Assembly: GCA_902797895.1 (NCBI GenBank)
Contig: CADBUS010000181.1
Coordinates: forward strand, 1 to 13,063
Reading direction: 5' to 3'
Length of the DNA stretch: 13,063 nt
From: an uncultured Bacteroidia bacterium
GTDB taxonomy: Bacteria; Bacteroidota; Bacteroidia; Bacteroidales; UBA932
Shown piece after piece: positions 6,665-13,063 of the stretch; position 1 is the first letter of the stretch; each line of letters begins with the position of its first letter. The notes beneath the pieces are model-generated. The model was not told the origin of the DNA and made no database searches. It saw only the letters and a program-made list of their open reading frames with translations. The translations under genes were made by a program, and so were the position numbers.

Positions 6665-8116
6665 GCCCTGTTTGAGTTTCTCTACATATTGGTCTATCTT
6701 TCTCATCTGCCTTGGAATAGCTATATTCTGCGGACAGTGTGGCACACAGTGATGGCAACCTATGCAATGGTTGGCCTGGCGCAGCGCAGGCACCGCCCTG
6801 TCATATCCGATAAGAAAAGCCCTTCTGGCTTTACGGTATTGTGGATCCTGAGTAGAAGATGGCATATTGCCCTCATTTATACACTTGTTGTAGTGGAGCA
6901 GAATGGCAGGAATATCTATGCCGTATGGGCAAGGCATACAGTACTTACAATCGTTACAAGGTATTGTAGGATATTTGAGCATCATCTGCGCAGTCTCCTC
7001 CAAGAACTCCATATCACTCTCTGTTACAGGAGTTAATGGGCAATAAGAACGCAAATTGTCTTGCAGGTGCTCCATATAGGTCATACCGCTTAACACCGTA
7101 AGCACATTAGGGAAGGAGCCTACCCAGCGGAAAGCCCAAGAGGCCACGCTCTTGCCAGGCTCCCTTCTCATAAGAGTCTCTGCAACATAGTTAGGCACTT
7201 TGGAGAGCCTGCCGCCAAGCAGCGGCTCCATAATAACTGCCGGTATTCCCCTCTTTGTAAGCTCCCCATAAAGATACTCCGCATCGGTATTGCGGGCGTT
7301 CACCTCCTTGGCGTGCTTCCAATCCATATAGTTCATCTGAATCTGCACAAAATCCCACTTGTATTTATCGTGATTTTCAAGCAGATAATCAAACACTTTA
7401 ATATCGCCGTGATATGAGAAGCCAAGATTGCGGATTTTGCCGGCCTCGCGCTCTTTCAGCAGAAAATCCAAAACGCCGTTATCTATGTATCTGCCTTTGA
7501 ATGTAGCAGGTCCATCATCTCCCATACCAATTCCGTGCAGCAGATAATAATCTATGTAATTAACTTGTAGCTCCTTGAACGACTTGTGATACATTGCTAT
7601 AGAAGCCTCTCTGCTCCAGGTGGATGGAGCAAAGTTGGATAGCTTTGTTGCAATAAAGTATTTGCTCCTGTCGTGCCTTGAGAGAGCTATGCCTGTGGCC
7701 CGTTCGCTCTCTCCCTTGCAATAGGCAGGAGAGGTATCAAAGTAGTTTACTCCGTGCTCTATTGCATAATCTACCAACTTGTTCCATTGCTCTTGATCTA
7801 TGGAAGAATCAGATTCTCTGGCACTTGTATTATCTATTGTAGGAATCCTCATACAGCCATACCCAAGCAGAGAGACCTTCTCCTTCGTTTTGGGATTCTC
7901 CCTCATAGTCATCTTATCTGTAGGTATTTCTCTCTTATTGTCATACACATCAACCAGAGGATTCTTTTTCTTACATCCGGGCAATGAGCTTGTTATGGCC
8001 AAAGCTCCAACAACCGCAGAGGTTGCTGCCCCCTTTTTTATAAAACTCCTTCTGCTAAGAAGAGCATCGCCCTTTTGAGAGCCATTCTCTTTTGCCATAT
8101 CTTTTTTCTCTTTCAT
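6653..8116 (-). CDS. Tat-exported aldo/keto reductase with C-terminal 4Fe-4S ferredoxin domain
   Basis: This is a predicted oxidoreductase of the aldo/keto reductase family with added ferredoxin clusters (COG1453-like), 487 aa; the substrate is unknown. The N-terminus has a twin-arginine motif SRRSFIKK (21-28), a hydrophobic stretch, and L-P-G-C (45-48), which suggests a Tat-exported lipoprotein. The barrel carries a full AKR tetrad: Asp127 (YFDTSP), Tyr132, Lys158 (ATKLS) and His194 (LLHG). The C-terminus has C387-x2-C-x2-C-x2-C396-P and C451-x2-C-x2-C-x3-C461-P, enough for two 4Fe-4S clusters. A second in-frame ATG (8098) has a purine-rich run before it and could be the true start; both keep the Tat signal. 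The gene follows the NapH/NapG-like gene by 11 bp, so that polyferredoxin is its likely electron partner. A cofactor-binding AKR outside the cytoplasm is odd, since NADPH is not expected there. Confidence 0.88.
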   Translation of the reverse strand: MKEKKDMAKENGSQKGDALLSRRSFIKKGAATSAVVGALAITSSLPGCKKKNPLVDVYDNKREIPTDKMTMRENPKTKEKVSLLGYGCMRIPTIDNTSARESDSSIDQEQWNKLVDYAIEHGVNYFDTSPAYCKGESERATGIALSRHDRSKYFIATKLSNFAPSTWSREASIAMYHKSFKELQVNYIDYYLLHGIGMGDDGPATFKGRYIDNGVLDFLLKEREAGKIRNLGFSYHGDIKVFDYLLENHDKYKWDFVQIQMNYMDWKHAKEVNARNTDAEYLYGELTKRGIPAVIMEPLLGGRLSKVPNYVAETLMRREPGKSVASWAFRWVGSFPNVLTVLSGMTYMEHLQDNLRSYCPLTPVTESDMEFLEETAQMMLKYPTIPCNDCKYCMPCPYGIDIPAILLHYNKCINEGNMPSSTQDPQYRKARRAFLIGYDRAVPALRQANHCIGCHHCVPHCPQNIAIPRQMRKIDQYVEKLKQGLEL

Positions 8117-8127
8117 AACTCTCTGTT

Positions 8128-9627
8128 TTATATTAGTTTATGCTGCTGATGCCCCTCAACATAAATAGCACTTATTGGGCGCACAGGGCATACATATTCA
8201 CACGCACCGCAGCCAATACATCTCTCCACATCCACAACAGGGAACTTTGGAGATTTTTCATCGGAAGGATCTATCTCCACCATAGTAATTGCTCCCACAG
8301 GGCAGTGCTTGGCGCAGTTGCCACAATGAGTACCTGAAACCATAGGCAAACAGAGACCGGCATCCCACTCAGCGTGGCCTATCTGAATAGAGGATTTCTC
8401 CTCTTTAGTAATCTTCACTATAGCTCTGGCAGGGCAAACCTCAGAACATTTTGTACATTCAGGCCTGCAGTAACCTCTTTCGTATGAGGCTCTTGGCTGC
8501 ATAAGTGTCATTATGTTCCCCGATGGTCTGAGTACATTGTTAGGGCATACGGAAACACAGAGTTGGCAACCTGTACAATGCTTTGTAAAGTTGCTTATAC
8601 CCTTTGAGCCGGCAGGCACTATCTCCTGCTCTCTCTTTATAATCTGCTTATCCTCAATAATCGCCAACCCTCCATCCACAACCTTATCCTGTGCCTTGAT
8701 TGCGGCAGCAGAGGCCATAACAGCTCCCACTCCTATAAATGCTCTGCGTCCCATATCGGAGCTCTTGCCTTGAGAGGCGGCAGCCTTAACGGCCTCAGCT
8801 TCAGCCTTGTATTTTTTTGATGTGTAGGATATTGCGTTTTTATTGCACTTGGATATGCAATCTCCGCACACAACACAACGACTATAATCTATCTTATGCT
8901 CCTTAATGTTTATGCAGGAGGCCTTGCAGTTTTTAACACATAGCGAACAGCCAACACACTTGCTCTTCTCTATCGCAACCTTAAAGAGTGAAAATCTTGC
9001 AAAAAAACTGAGAAATGTCCCAACAGGACAGATTGTATTGCAATAGGTTCTGCCATTTCTCCAAGATAGTATGCCAAGTAGAACAAAGGTTGCAGCCGCC
9101 ACTACAAATGTGCCTAATCCTTTCATCCACACCTCTTTGGTGTAAAAAGCATAGCTATCGGCACGCTCTGCAAAATAGGCAAGCAGATTGTTGCCCCATT
9201 GGTAGAGAGGAGCAAAGAGATTCTGGGCTATTCTGCCGTATGAGCTGTAAGGGGCAAGCAGAGCAACAAAAGAGGCTACACCTACCACAATGGCTGCCAA
9301 AAAGAGAACAAGCATTGTATATCTGAGCCACCCTATCTGCTTGGAGTAGGAGTAGCGGTTCTTTTTGCTCTTTTTACCAAACCAACCAAAGATATCCTGC
9401 AATACCCCAAGTGGACAGATTACAGAGCAATAGATTCTCCCAAACAGGAGAGTAAGAATAAGCAATATGGCCACTATCACAAAGTTAGCAGCCAAAAAAG
9501 CGGGGAGAAACTGGATTTTTGCCATCCATCCTAACCAATAATGGAGTGTTCCCGTAAAATCGAGAAAGAGCAAGGTAACCCCCACAAAACAGATTATGGC
9601 AAGAGTGGTCCTTACTTTCTTAAGCAT
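8128..9627 (-). CDS. NapH-like membrane ferredoxin fused to NapG-like Tat polyferredoxin
   Basis: This 499-aa protein probably moves electrons from the quinone pool or cytoplasm to an exported partner. Residues 1-270 resemble NapH/NosR: membrane segments at about 8-25, 43-63, 103-125 and 171-187; C-x3-CP motifs at C67/C71 and C196/C200 after membrane helices; and two ferredoxin motifs, C224-x2-C-x2-C-x3-C234 and C251-x2-C-x2-C-x3-C261. A Lys/Ala-rich linker is followed by GRRAFIGVGA (293-302) and a hydrophobic Ala run, very like a twin-arginine signal in mid-protein. Residues 350-480 resemble NapG/MauM: C351-x2-C-x2-C-x3-C361-P; C387-x3-C-x2-C-x3-C398-P; C426 with C435-x2-C-x3-C442-P; and C470-x2-C-x2-C-x3-C480-P. 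It therefore looks like a natural fusion of two proteins usually encoded by separate genes. No nap reductase (napA) is near; the partner here appears to be the adjacent reductase. The ATG at 9627 lacks a clear Shine-Dalgarno. Confidence 0.85.
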   Translation of the reverse strand: MLKKVRTTLAIICFVGVTLLFLDFTGTLHYWLGWMAKIQFLPAFLAANFVIVAILLILTLLFGRIYCSVICPLGVLQDIFGWFGKKSKKNRYSYSKQIGWLRYTMLVLFLAAIVVGVASFVALLAPYSSYGRIAQNLFAPLYQWGNNLLAYFAERADSYAFYTKEVWMKGLGTFVVAAATFVLLGILSWRNGRTYCNTICPVGTFLSFFARFSLFKVAIEKSKCVGCSLCVKNCKASCINIKEHKIDYSRCVVCGDCISKCNKNAISYTSKKYKAEAEAVKAAASQGKSSDMGRRAFIGVGAVMASAAAIKAQDKVVDGGLAIIEDKQIIKREQEIVPAGSKGISNFTKHCTGCQLCVSVCPNNVLRPSGNIMTLMQPRASYERGYCRPECTKCSEVCPARAIVKITKEEKSSIQIGHAEWDAGLCLPMVSGTHCGNCAKHCPVGAITMVEIDPSDEKSPKFPVVDVERCIGCGACEYVCPVRPISAIYVEGHQQHKLI

Positions 9628-9636
9628 AAATATTTT

Positions 9637-9650
9637 TGTTAATTGTTAAT
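9637..9650. repeat. Tandem 7-bp direct repeat before the redox operon
   Basis: TGTTAAT occurs twice in tandem, ending 9 bp before the start codon of the minus-strand operon and followed by TGTTGTTG. On the coding strand this gives an A/C-rich leader (ATTAACA twice). It could be an operator half-site pair or only low-complexity leader sequence. Confidence 0.5.
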
Positions 9651-9695
9651 GTTGTTGTGTCTGATACAGTTGCTCTATATGCGTTTGCTCTGCTG

Positions 9696-10208
9696 TTAAT
9701 CTACTTTGTATTTGTAGGTTACGCTTTGCAAATCGCTGTTTGCCTTGGCTATCTTTTGAGCAAGTTCGCTCTTGAAGGCGCAGAATTTCTCAAACAGAGC
9801 GCTATCGCTCTGGGCCAAAATCTGCATAGCAAATATAGCGGCGTTCTTAGCTCCATCTGTAGCCATAGTGGCCACCGGAATACCGGAAGGCATCTGCACA
9901 ATAGAGAGCAGGGAGTCCCAACCGTCGAGAGAATTAGAAGATTTTATAGGCACCCCTATAACAGGCAGAGGGGTTGAGGCAGCAATAACACCAGGCAGAT
10001 GAGCAGCCCCGCCGGCTCCCGCAATTATAACTTTAACTCCTCTTAAATGAGCATTTTTGGCAAATTCGGCCACCATATCCGGCACCCTGTGGGCAGAGAG
10101 AGCGTTAATCTCAAAAGGAATCTCCATTTGGTCTAAAAACTTTGCGGCATCCTCCATAATTTTAAGGTCTGAGGTACTGCCCATAACAATGCTTACAAGT
10201 GGTTTCAT
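9696..10208 (-). CDS. purE: N5-carboxyaminoimidazole ribonucleotide mutase (PurE, class I)
   Basis: PurE moves the carboxyl group of N5-CAIR to carbon, giving CAIR in de novo purine synthesis; it acts in the cytoplasm as an octamer. The 170 aa show the class I motifs: GSTSD (10-14) at the nucleotide-binding loop, SAHR (38-41) with the active-site His40, GAGGAAHLPG (64-73) with His70, and SLDGWDSLLSIVQMPSGIPV (93-112). The start chosen is the ATG ending at 10208, because the family begins directly with a strand before GSTSD; an upstream GTG would add 11 unrelated residues. No purK is visible here, although a class I PurE normally depends on PurK. It is divergent from hpt and shares a 79-bp promoter region with it. 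The redox operon begins 68 bp downstream on the same strand with no terminator seen between, so read-through is possible. Confidence 0.94.
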   Translation of the reverse strand: MKPLVSIVMGSTSDLKIMEDAAKFLDQMEIPFEINALSAHRVPDMVAEFAKNAHLRGVKVIIAGAGGAAHLPGVIAASTPLPVIGVPIKSSNSLDGWDSLLSIVQMPSGIPVATMATDGAKNAAIFAMQILAQSDSALFEKFCAFKSELAQKIAKANSDLQSVTYKYKVD

Positions 10209-10227
10209 AAAATAAACGAGATATAAG

Positions 10228-10258
10228 TTTACCAACTCCACAAAATTAACTATTTTTG
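10228..10258 (+). promoter_or_regulatory. Putative promoter of hpt-adk-obg
   Basis: TTTA (10228-10231) and TATTTTTG (10251-10258) are spaced by exactly 19 bp, matching the Bacteroidota form TTTG-N19-TAnnTTTG with one mismatch in the upstream box. The predicted start is near 10264, giving a leader of about 23 nt before the hpt ATG at 10288. Confidence 0.6.
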
Positions 10259-10273
10259 GCTCAAATAAGCAAA
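10241..10273 (-). promoter_or_regulatory. Putative promoter of purE, interlocked with the hpt promoter
   Basis: On the minus strand TTTG (10273 down to 10270) and TAATTTTG (10248 down to 10241) match both Bacteroidota boxes, with a 21-bp spacer. The predicted start is near 10235, about 27 nt before the purE ATG. Its -7 box lies only 2 bp from that of the opposing hpt promoter. Confidence 0.55.
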
Positions 10274-10287
10274 TAAAGAGGCCCCTT

Positions 10288-10875
10288 ATGGAAAAGATTC
10301 AACTACAAGACAAGCGCTTTAAGCTATATATGCCATATCAGCAGATACAGCAAGCTGTAGATAATGTGGCAGAAAAGATTAACGCAGATATGAAAGATGT
10401 AGATACCCCTATCTTTTTGGGGGTGCTGACAGGCTCTTTTATGTTTTTGGCAGATCTTATGAAGCGTATTCAAGTGCAGTGCGATGTGGTATTTATCCGC
10501 CTTGCATCATACGAGGGTACAAGCTCCACAGGAAAGGTGCAGCAGCTGCTCGGGCTTACAAAGAGCGTTAAAGGCAGAACGGTTGTGGTTGTGGAGGATA
10601 TTGTAGATACGGGAACAACCATATCGGAGTTGCATCATATACTCTCAGAGGCCGGAGCCAAGGAGATTAGAATATGTACGCTGTTGCTTAAGCCAAACAA
10701 GTACTGCGGAACTCTCAAGATAGATTACCCCGCACTTGAGATTCCTAACGATTTTATAGTTGGTTACGGATTGGATTACAATCAGTTAGGGAGGCAGTAC
10801 AAGGATATATATGTGTTAGATGAAGAGGTGGATGAGGAGGAGAACTCAAAGAGAAAATCAATAAATGTAAGATAA
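10288..10875 (+). CDS. hpt: Hypoxanthine phosphoribosyltransferase
   Basis: Hpt joins hypoxanthine or guanine to PRPP to give IMP or GMP in purine salvage, in the cytoplasm. The 195 aa contain loop I LTGS (47-50), the flexible-loop segment ASYEGT (73-78), the PRPP-binding motif VVVVEDIVDTGTT (99-111) with Glu103 and Asp104, the purine-site Lys135 region, and DFIVGYGLDYN (155-165), which contacts the base and metal. The length is close to the usual 175-185 aa; the extra is an acidic-then-basic tail from about 178 (DEEVDEEENSKRKS). The stop codon TAA shares its last base with the adk start (TAATG), so the two are likely translationally coupled. A purine-rich run before the ATG (10275-10281) may help ribosome binding. 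Confidence 0.94.
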   Translation: MEKIQLQDKRFKLYMPYQQIQQAVDNVAEKINADMKDVDTPIFLGVLTGSFMFLADLMKRIQVQCDVVFIRLASYEGTSSTGKVQQLLGLTKSVKGRTVVVVEDIVDTGTTISELHHILSEAGAKEIRICTLLLKPNKYCGTLKIDYPALEIPNDFIVGYGLDYNQLGRQYKDIYVLDEEVDEEENSKRKSINVR

Positions 10876-11447
10876 TGAAATACTATATTTTGTTCGGGCC
10901 CCCGGGTGCGGGCAAAGGCACTCAAGCCAAACTTATATCAAAAGAGTTTAACCTGCTCCACGTATCTACAGGCGAGCTGCTTAGGAAAGAGATAGCCGAG
11001 GGAACAGAACTCGGCATTATGGCTCAGCAGATTATATCTGAGGGGCATCTTGTTCCAGACGATATTGTTGTTGGTATGATAGAGCATATATTCTCCACTA
11101 CAGAGGGTGTAAACGGCTTTCTATTAGATGGTTTTCCACGCACAATCAACCAGGCCAAGATGCTTGACAAGATGCTCAAAGAGGATGAGCACGCCAAGGT
11201 AGATAAGGTTATATCGCTAATAATAAGCGATGCCACAATCTTTGAGAGAATTGGCAAAAGAGCAGAGGTTGAGGGGAGAGAAGATGATGCAGCCTCAGCC
11301 ATTATCAAAAACCGCATAGATACATATCATACTCAAACAGAGCCTCTTATTGAGTATTACAAAGAGCAGGGCAAATACTATCCTATAGAGGGAGAGCGCT
11401 CAATAGAGGAGGTCTTTGAGAGTGCCTGCGCCCTTATAAAAGAGTAG
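10875..11447 (+). CDS. adk: Adenylate kinase, short form without LID domain
   Basis: Adenylate kinase interconverts ATP plus AMP and two ADP. The 190 aa begin with the P-loop GPPGAGKGT (8-16). STGELLR (31-37) binds AMP, with Glu where most enzymes have Asp (STGD). DGFPR (85-89) is intact. The segment GKRAEVEGREDD (127-138) directly joins the two catalytic arginines (Arg129, Arg135) where long forms carry a zinc or Tyr/His LID domain, so this is the short type. Arg147 follows in the conserved K-N-R segment. The start overlaps the hpt stop by one base. Together with hpt it turns salvaged purines into usable nucleotides. The next gene, obg, starts 38 bp later. Confidence 0.95.
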   Translation: MKYYILFGPPGAGKGTQAKLISKEFNLLHVSTGELLRKEIAEGTELGIMAQQIISEGHLVPDDIVVGMIEHIFSTTEGVNGFLLDGFPRTINQAKMLDKMLKEDEHAKVDKVISLIISDATIFERIGKRAEVEGREDDAASAIIKNRIDTYHTQTEPLIEYYKEQGKYYPIEGERSIEEVFESACALIKE

Positions 11448-11472
11448 CGGCAGAATATAAAAATCTAATAGT

Positions 11473-11478
11473 AAGGAG
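11473..11478 (+). promoter_or_regulatory. Strong Shine-Dalgarno before obg
   Basis: AAGGAG lies 7 nt before the ATG of obg. It is the clearest Shine-Dalgarno in the window; most other genes here have only weak purine runs, as is usual in Bacteroidota. Confidence 0.65.
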
Positions 11479-11485
11479 ATAGCAA

Positions 11486-12490
11486 ATGCCAAACACAGAT
11501 TTTGTAGATTATGTAAAACTCCACCTCAGCTCCGGCGCAGGAGGCAACGGCTCTATGCACCTGCACAGAGAGAAGTTCATAGATAAAGGGGGGCCGGATG
11601 GAGGTAACGGAGGCAAAGGCGGCAGCATAATAATGGAGGGAGACAGCCAGCAGTGGACTCTCATAAGCCTCAAATTCCGCAAACACATAGATGCAGAAAA
11701 TGGTGTAAATGGTAGCGGCAACCTATGCACAGGAGCTGATGCTAAGGATATTATACTTAAAGTACCACTGGGCACAGTAGCTAAGAATGCAGAGACCGGA
11801 GAGGTTGTGGGAGAGGTTACTACCCACGGACAGAGGTGCGTATTGCTCAAAGGAGGGCGTGGAGGTAAAGGCAATGCCTTCTTCAAAACAGCCACACGCC
11901 AAACCCCAAAGTTTGCACAACAGGGAGAGCCCGGCCTGGAGGGATGGTTTATATTGGAGATGAAAGTGCTTGCAGATGTGGGACTTGTAGGCTTTCCAAA
12001 TGCCGGAAAATCTACCCTTCTCTCCACCGTATCTGCAGCCCACCCCAAAATAGCAGATTACGCCTTTACCACACTTGAACCGAGCATCGGCATTGTAAGG
12101 TATTACGATGATCTCTCATTTGTTATGGCAGACATCCCCGGAATAATAGAGGGAGCACACAAGGGTAAAGGGCTTGGGCATAGGTTTTTGCGCCATATAG
12201 AACGCAACTCCATACTCCTGTTTTTGGTATCGGCGGAGAATCTTGAGATTTCAAAAGAGTACAACATACTGCTCAAGGAGCTGAAGATGTATAATCCGGA
12301 ACTGCTTGACAAAGAGCGCATACTCGCAGTAACAAAGTGCGATTTGCTTGGGAATGACCAACAACTTATCAAGCAGCTAAAGAGAAAGCTCCCCAAAAAA
12401 ATTCCCGCAGTTTTTATCTCATCCGTAACAGGAGAAGGTATCAAAGAGCTAAAGGATCTTATTTGGAACACCCTCACCTCCAAGCAATAA
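11486..12490 (+). CDS. obg: GTPase Obg/CgtA, ribosome assembly and stress control
   Basis: Obg is an essential GTPase that binds the 50S subunit during late assembly and links it to nutrient status through (p)ppGpp. The 334 aa have the N-terminal Gly-rich Obg fold (1-160; examples GAGGNGS at 17-23, GGPDGGNGGKGG at 35-46, GGRGGKGNAFF at 123-133) and a G domain. G1 is GFPNAGKS (169-176), G2 is YAFTTLEP (192-199), G3 is DIPG (216-219), G4 is TKCD (283-286) where most GTPases have NKxD, and G5 is SSVTGEGI (312-319). The protein stops right after the G domain, so it lacks the C-terminal OCT domain found in Bacillus and relatives. It follows adk by 38 bp with its own strong ribosome site and no terminator between, so it is likely in the hpt-adk unit. 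Confidence 0.96.
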   Translation: MPNTDFVDYVKLHLSSGAGGNGSMHLHREKFIDKGGPDGGNGGKGGSIIMEGDSQQWTLISLKFRKHIDAENGVNGSGNLCTGADAKDIILKVPLGTVAKNAETGEVVGEVTTHGQRCVLLKGGRGGKGNAFFKTATRQTPKFAQQGEPGLEGWFILEMKVLADVGLVGFPNAGKSTLLSTVSAAHPKIADYAFTTLEPSIGIVRYYDDLSFVMADIPGIIEGAHKGKGLGHRFLRHIERNSILLFLVSAENLEISKEYNILLKELKMYNPELLDKERILAVTKCDLLGNDQQLIKQLKRKLPKKIPAVFISSVTGEGIKELKDLIWNTLTSKQ

Positions 12491-12539
12491 AGGTGCAGGC
12501 CAATAGAGGCAGACCATAAATGCTAAAATAGATAGAGTT

Positions 12540-13063
12540 ATGGAACAGGTTGAATATTTGCAAAATTTAGACAGAGAGGTAACTCTGGCCATAAATGGCT
12601 TCCATTCAGAATTTTGGGACTCTGTAATGCTATTGCTCTCCGGCAAACTCACCTTCATCTGGCTCTACGCGCTCATAGCCATATATATCTTCGGGCGCAG
12701 TCAGTACAGAATGGCCGGAGTACGCCTGAAGAACAACATAACCCTGTCGGCGATTATAATTCTCTCCTGCCTGCTGGTATTTACACTTACAGACCTAATT
12801 GGACACGAGGTTATAAAGCCCTTTTTCAAACGGCTCAGGCCGGGGCACGATCCCATAATAGGAGAACTTGTAAGAACTCCAGACGGCAAAGGAGGCAAGT
12901 ATGGCTTTGTAAGTAACCACGCGGCTAACTTCATAGGCTTTGCCACAATATCCGCGCTCTTTATAAAGAGATATTGGTACACAATAACAATATTCTTTGT
13001 GGCACTTGCTGTAAGCTACAGCCGTATCTATTTGGCACGCCATTTTTTAGGAGACATCATAGG
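12540..13063 (+). CDS. PAP2-family membrane phosphatase, 3' end cut by the window
   Basis: The frame is open from the ATG at 12540 to the window edge (174 full codons) and belongs to the type 2 phosphatidic acid phosphatase family, which includes undecaprenyl-pyrophosphate and lipid A phosphatases. Motif 1 K-x6-RP is Lys93 to Arg100-Pro101. Motif 2 is F-V-S-N-H-A-A-N around His127, in place of the usual P-S-G/S-H. Motif 3 is S-R-x5-H-x3-D, Ser161/Arg162, His168, Asp172. All phosphate-binding and catalytic residues are present. Hydrophobic segments at about 37-52, 68-86, 129-141 and 147-160 fit a membrane protein. By context (cell-wall and growth genes) it may recycle undecaprenyl pyrophosphate, but its substrate cannot be told from sequence. 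It lies 49 bp after obg with no promoter or terminator seen. Confidence 0.88.
   Translation, partial: MEQVEYLQNLDREVTLAINGFHSEFWDSVMLLLSGKLTFIWLYALIAIYIFGRSQYRMAGVRLKNNITLSAIIILSCLLVFTLTDLIGHEVIKPFFKRLRPGHDPIIGELVRTPDGKGGKYGFVSNHAANFIGFATISALFIKRYWYTITIFFVALAVSYSRIYLARHFLGDII

Noticed and set aside
6774..6791. GCCTG/CAGGC stem as a terminator for the HhH gene
   Set aside because: The stem is only 5 bp with an 8-nt loop, no T-tract follows, and it lies within conserved ferredoxin-domain codons of the reductase.
9631..9638. TATTTTTG matching the -7 consensus on the plus strand
   Set aside because: No -33 box is at the right distance and no plus-strand gene follows; it would only read antisense into purE. 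A chance match is likely in this AT-rich leader.
10209..10241. Upstream GTG start extending purE by 11 residues
   Set aside because: The added residues are not part of the family, and the extension would overlap the predicted purE promoter and transcription start.
11509..12048. 179-codon open frame on the minus strand across obg
   Set aside because: It is a Pro/Leu/Ser-rich shadow of the glycine-rich Obg coding strand, with no recognisable domain.
12614..12916. 100-codon plus-strand frame within the PAP2 gene
   Set aside because: The frame starting at 12540 carries all three PAP2 motifs, so this overlapping frame is a shadow.

Overview
The window looks like a piece of a Bacteroidales (Bacteroidota) chromosome made mostly of core genes. 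The evidence is the parA-parB-DUF5683-mltD run, the short (190 aa) adenylate kinase without a zinc LID, the helix-hairpin-helix/outer-membrane family seen in this phylum, several matches to the Bacteroidota promoter form TTTG-N19-TAnnTTTG, and mostly weak Shine-Dalgarno sites. Codon use leans strongly to ATA for Ile and AGA/AGG for Arg (19 of 25 Ile codons in parA are ATA). I cannot place it below the order level. No RNA gene, insertion sequence, CRISPR array or attachment site was found, and no gene-free stretch exceeds about 120 bp.

Layout. (1) 1-294, plus: the 3' end of priA (replication restart helicase). (2) 363-4708, plus: parA, parB, a two-repeat DUF5683 membrane/envelope protein and a LysM-bearing MltD-type lytic transglycosylase. 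These are tightly spaced, look like one operon joining chromosome segregation to the cell wall, and end at an intrinsic terminator (4752-4783). (3) 4829-6658, plus: a helix-hairpin-helix envelope protein with its own promoter. (4) 6653-9627, minus: a two-gene redox operon. The first gene is a NapH-like membrane protein joined to a NapG-like Tat/polyferredoxin half. The second is a Tat-signal aldo/keto reductase with two 4Fe-4S cluster motifs. This operon converges on region 3, and the two stop codons lie inside an 18-bp perfect palindrome. (5) 9696-10208, minus: purE. (6) 10288-12490, plus: hpt, adk and obg. (7) 12540 to the window end, plus: a PAP2 phosphatase, cut by the window edge.

How they work together. 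Regions 5 and 6 place a de novo purine enzyme (PurE) back to back with purine salvage (Hpt) and adenylate interconversion (Adk), with two interlocked divergent promoters between them (10228-10273). Region 4 is the least ordinary part. It looks like a self-contained route for carrying electrons from the membrane, through six to eight predicted Fe-S clusters, to an exported or membrane-anchored reductase whose substrate is unknown. I saw no clear sign of a wholly new system; the region 4 module is the best candidate for follow-up.
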